Shown here: piece after piece, positions 61,328 through 64,000 of the stretch
How positions within the stretch are numbered: position 1 is the first letter of the stretch
How the letters are laid out: each line of letters starts with the position of its first letter
Assembly: GCA_964247055.1 (NCBI GenBank)
Contig: OZ176057.1
Span: 6,138,001-6,202,000, forward strand
Reading direction: 5' to 3'
From: Paragordius varius
Taxonomy: Eukaryota; Nematomorpha
Length of the DNA stretch: 64,000 nucleotides
Notes under the pieces: generated by a model
Database searches by the model: none
What the model was told of the DNA's origin: nothing
Seen by the model: only the letters and a program-made list of their open reading frames with translations
Program-made: the position numbers and the translations under genes

Positions 61328-62923
61328 GTTTAAACCGAGAATATCTGACGCGGGAATTTGAATTATCGGATGTAGATGATTTGCCTTATACACCGTTAAC
61401 GTATGGAAACGGACCTGGCGGGCTAAACACTAAAATATATAACCAAAGGCCCGATGTTAGAAACACAAAAATTGGTTTTTTACATCTATGAAGTTGTTTT
61501 GTAACTGCCATAATAATACAACAATCTTTATTTCAATTAATTTGAAATTAAAATTTTTAATTGTAAGTTATTAAGACAACACTTAAAAAGTGAAAAACAC
61601 ATATGTTTCTAATAAACAAAACAATACATTATTTTTATGTTTATATTATAACCTTAATAAAATTAAAAGGAATGGAACGTAATACAGATATCTCTTTCTA
61701 TTTCCTTAAAAAACTAATGGTTAGAAAAGTATGGTTAAAAAATATTTGTTTAATAACTCCAATTTTTCCTGTCACAATTTTGATAAAATTACTATTTCAA
61801 AGTAAAAACTAAAAGAGTTGATTTAATATGGTTGTCTTTTTGTAAAACAAAGTATCAGTTGGTTTTTCAAAATAATGGAAATTATTTAAAACAGGAATTT
61901 TAATAGCTAATAATCTTTGAACGTAAAAAGATCACTAAATTCAAATTTTCACCAAAATATATGCCAAATTTTACTTTGTAGGAATATAAATTTTATTAAA
62001 TTTAGTATTAATAAATTTTGTGTTAATTAGACGATCCCGATTATCAAGCTCAAGCGGCTATACCTTTAAGTGAGGAAAGTCATGGAGGCGAAGATGTGCC
62101 TGTATATGCAATAGGTATTTATAAAACAAAATTTTTATTTAATCATTTTTATATTTATAAAAGTGTTTTAGGAAAAAAATAAAATAATTTTTATTAAAAA
62201 AATTTTAAAACTTATTTAGATCGTTGAGTTACATGTATATAAAGCGAAAATTGAAATTATGCGGGTAAAAGGTAAAAATGTAATGACAATTAATTGAAAA
62301 ACACCATACTTTTTAACATTAGTTTAGCCTATAAAAATAATTTATGTAAAAAATCTTTATCATTTAAATATAACTTTTTTTTCATTTTAAACAATCAGTT
62401 TTACAAAAAAGATATTGTTATCGTTCAAAAAAATATTGTCTTTGTTGCTAAATAGCATAGACAGCAAAGGGCAGTATTATTGCCTTATAGTTATTTTTTT
62501 ACTTTTTACTATCAAATAATTCTTTGCTGCATATGCTATTTGGCAATAATTAATAGCTCTTCAGCAATATATATACTTAATCATAGTGTATTTAAGTTTG
62601 GTCTGCTGTTTAATTTAAATTTCATAATGTCTGTCGCTGTTTACTAAGGGACTACCTTATTTGTTTTTTGCATTTTTAAACATTGATATTTCAAAAAAAA
62701 AACAAAATTAAAAAGTATGGTTGTCTTTTAAAAAAAGAAAAACATATTTAGGTTTTGTCCGTATAATTTAAATTTTTACTGTACTTATATTTGAATACGA
62801 TATTGCTTAGGACGGAATGCTCATTTGTTTAGTGGAACGTTTGAACAACATTACATAAATCACGCCATGTCGTATGCCAGCTGTGTTGGTCCTTACATCC
62901 ACGAAAAACATTGCTCAAATTAA
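61328..62923 (+). pseudogene. Diverged alkaline phosphatase copy, exons c-e
   Basis: Exons c' 61328-61474, d' 62031-62114 and e' 62811-62923 have the same lengths, phases and splice borders as the array copies. They differ from them at only 7 of 344 bases. Five are silent; the other two change Met to Leu in DDMPYTP and the last residue Lys to Asn. Exons a and b, with RIDHAHH and TADHSH, are absent from the interval upstream, so the locus as assembled would lack core metal ligands. Coding sequence is far better kept than the introns, so the loss may be recent, or the missing exons may lie elsewhere. Poly(A) signal AATAAA is at 63047-63052. Confidence 0.75.
62706..62785 (+). repeat. Intronic dispersed repeat in the flank (before exon e')
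   Basis: The counterpart of 44014-44095 with substitutions: aaaagtatggttgtctttt, gttttgtccgtataattt, tttttactgta. Other flank copies are at about 60924-61010 (plus), about 60778-60800 (minus) and about 61826-61842. Two of these are in the stretch not homologous to the unit, so the family is dispersed and not just co-duplicated. Confidence 0.5.
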
Positions 62924-63388
62924 TTTATTTTATTCTTTTTTTATAATGTTTTATTTTTTTCCAAACACCCCAAAATTATAAATTTCTTAGCTTTTTTGTG
63001 CTCTATAGTTTATATAAATCAATATATCATTTATTAAAATATTATGAATAAATTGCAAAAGTGTTATATTTGGGTAACAATTGTAGTTAATAATTACATT
63101 CTATTCTTTGGCAAAAGAATTTTAGTGTCCAGTTTAAATATAATATAAGATCATAGAATATTGTAAAATATAATTTGATACTCAAATAGCTGTTTAATAT
63201 AGCAAAACAATAAAGTCTTAAAGGATTGCGTAATCTTAACCAATAAAACATAAGTTTACAAATATCATATGCGCATGAAATGGCCTTTATTTTACATTGA
63301 TAGATAAATGCTTTAAGTAAACGCTTAAAAATTACAAGTTCCAATCAAATCTTAAGGACTAGACACGTCCTAAAAACAAAGTTAACCA

Positions 63389-63624
63389 CTATTTTTTGCC
63401 CTTTTTCTTATTATCAGGCGATGATCCTTTATCTTTTTTCTTTTGTTTGTCTTTGGAATCACTTGCGGGTGCCGGAGATTGGGATTCATCCCGTTTTCCA
63501 CTTTTAGAGGACTTATCTTTTTTGGTGCCAGACGAGGATTTGGTCAAATCTTTCGTTTTACTTGATTTTTTGTCTGTCCCTCCTGTAATTTTGACGCCAC
63601 TTTCTTTTTTCTTGGCTTTTTTGT
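63389..63624 (-). CDS. Diverged copy of the Lys-rich terminal exon
   Basis: This is the paralogue of exon Z, with acceptor ttaatag at 63625 and stop TAG at 63389-63391. It encodes 77 residues against 80 in the array. Every insertion or deletion relative to the array copy is a multiple of three (for example GVKITGGTDKK for GIKISASGTTDKK), so the frame is kept. The order facing ALP' is preserved, so the convergent pair was duplicated together. Similarity stops a few bases upstream of the exon, and no counterpart of exon Y is seen by 64000. The poly(A) signal is at 63286-63291. Confidence 0.72.
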
Positions 63625-63650
63625 CTATTAAACAGGTGATTAAATACATG

Positions 63651-64000
63651 GTTTATATAATTTTTTAATCTTAAAAAAAATATAACTGTATGTAATCAAC
63701 ACATTGGACCAAAAAATAGAATTAAAAAAAATTTTTTTAACTATCTAAAGAAAATTTCTTTGGACGAGGTGTGTCAACATAAATGGCTCCTTTAGCCCGA
63801 ATTTTTGGATAGAAAATTCAAACGGGCCGCATTCACAAAATATGTGGCATTAAAAAATATTTTACTTTAAACATAAACTGTAACGTATTTTAACATTTAA
63901 TAGTTCATTGCCGAATTTCGGAAAGATTTTAGTCAGATTGTTTAAGAAAATCAATGTACTTTGATTTCGTAAAATTTTTTATTTTAAATTTCAGGGCAGT
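63651..64000. other. Unmatched right edge
   Basis: Homology to the unit ends just upstream of the Lys-rich exon. One patch (aaacgggccgc) is less AT-rich. The final tttaaatttcag could be a splice acceptor on the plus strand, but the exon would lie off the window. Confidence 0.4.

Larger units (their letters stand above)
59563..63650 (-). repeat. Diverged paralogue of unit about 6200-1400 (array flank)
   Basis: From about 59563 the sequence still aligns to the unit in reverse orientation, but substitutions and indels become frequent (for example tccatcaacacc against tccacccagacc). Three blocks align: 59563-60440 to unit about 6200-5260, about 61300-62990 to unit about 3870-2050, and about 63000-63640 to unit about 2050-1400. 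The stretch about 60440-61300 is not homologous to the ALP exon a and b region it replaces. This looks like an older duplicate at the border of the amplified array. Confidence 0.85.

Overview
The window looks like animal nuclear DNA. It is very AT-rich, its genes are split by small GT-AG introns, and the one gene recognisable by sequence is an animal-type alkaline phosphatase (ALP). A small invertebrate such as an arthropod fits; a parasitic copepod is only a guess. Almost none of the short open frames are genes. Most of the sequence is non-coding repeat.

The window is mostly one 19,393-bp unit repeated. Calling copy 1 (1-19393) the reference, the layout is: copy 1; the first 735 bases of a second copy (19394-20128); a 200-N gap; a contig of exactly one period (20329-39721, unit 4147-19393 then 1-4146); another 200-N gap; then the unit in reverse orientation (39922 to about 59562, slightly more than one period); then, at a sharp switch, a diverged relative of part of the unit (59563 to about 63650); and about 350 bp with nothing recognised. 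To convert a unit position x: middle contig, x+16182 for x of 4147 or more and x+35575 for x of 4146 or less; inverted contig, 46366-x for x up to 6444, 65759-x for x of 6653 or more, and 65762-x for x about 6200-6638 (the 3-base shift is a longer C run). All three sequence stretches are almost identical. I noticed one substitution and one homopolymer difference.

Each unit holds the 3' ends of two convergent genes: five terminal exons of ALP (minus strand in copy 1, about 238 residues including most metal ligands) and the last exons of an unrecognised Lys/Ser-rich-tailed protein (plus strand). Their poly(A) signals lie about 230 bp apart. The first half of ALP is not in the unit. Next come a GC-richer segment with two adjacent inverted repeats and a G run (about 5.9-6.65 kb), a cluster of repeats with telomere-like CCCTAACCCTAGCCC blocks (7.0-8.4 kb), three large minisatellites (10.0-13.6 kb) interleaved with three exon-like cassettes of 82-84 bp, a 184-bp Tc1/mariner-type MITE (14.5 kb), a pyrimidine-rich tract, and inverted copies of the telomere-like blocks (16.6 and 17.4 kb).

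The flanking diverged copy keeps ALP exons c-e and the last Lys-rich exon under apparent coding constraint, but lacks the two ALP exons with the central catalytic residues. It carries instead a possible upstream ALP exon. The likeliest history is an old local duplication of the ALP/Lys-rich tail pair, followed by recent amplification of one copy as a tandem array or circle. The apparent inversion rests only on a scaffold gap.
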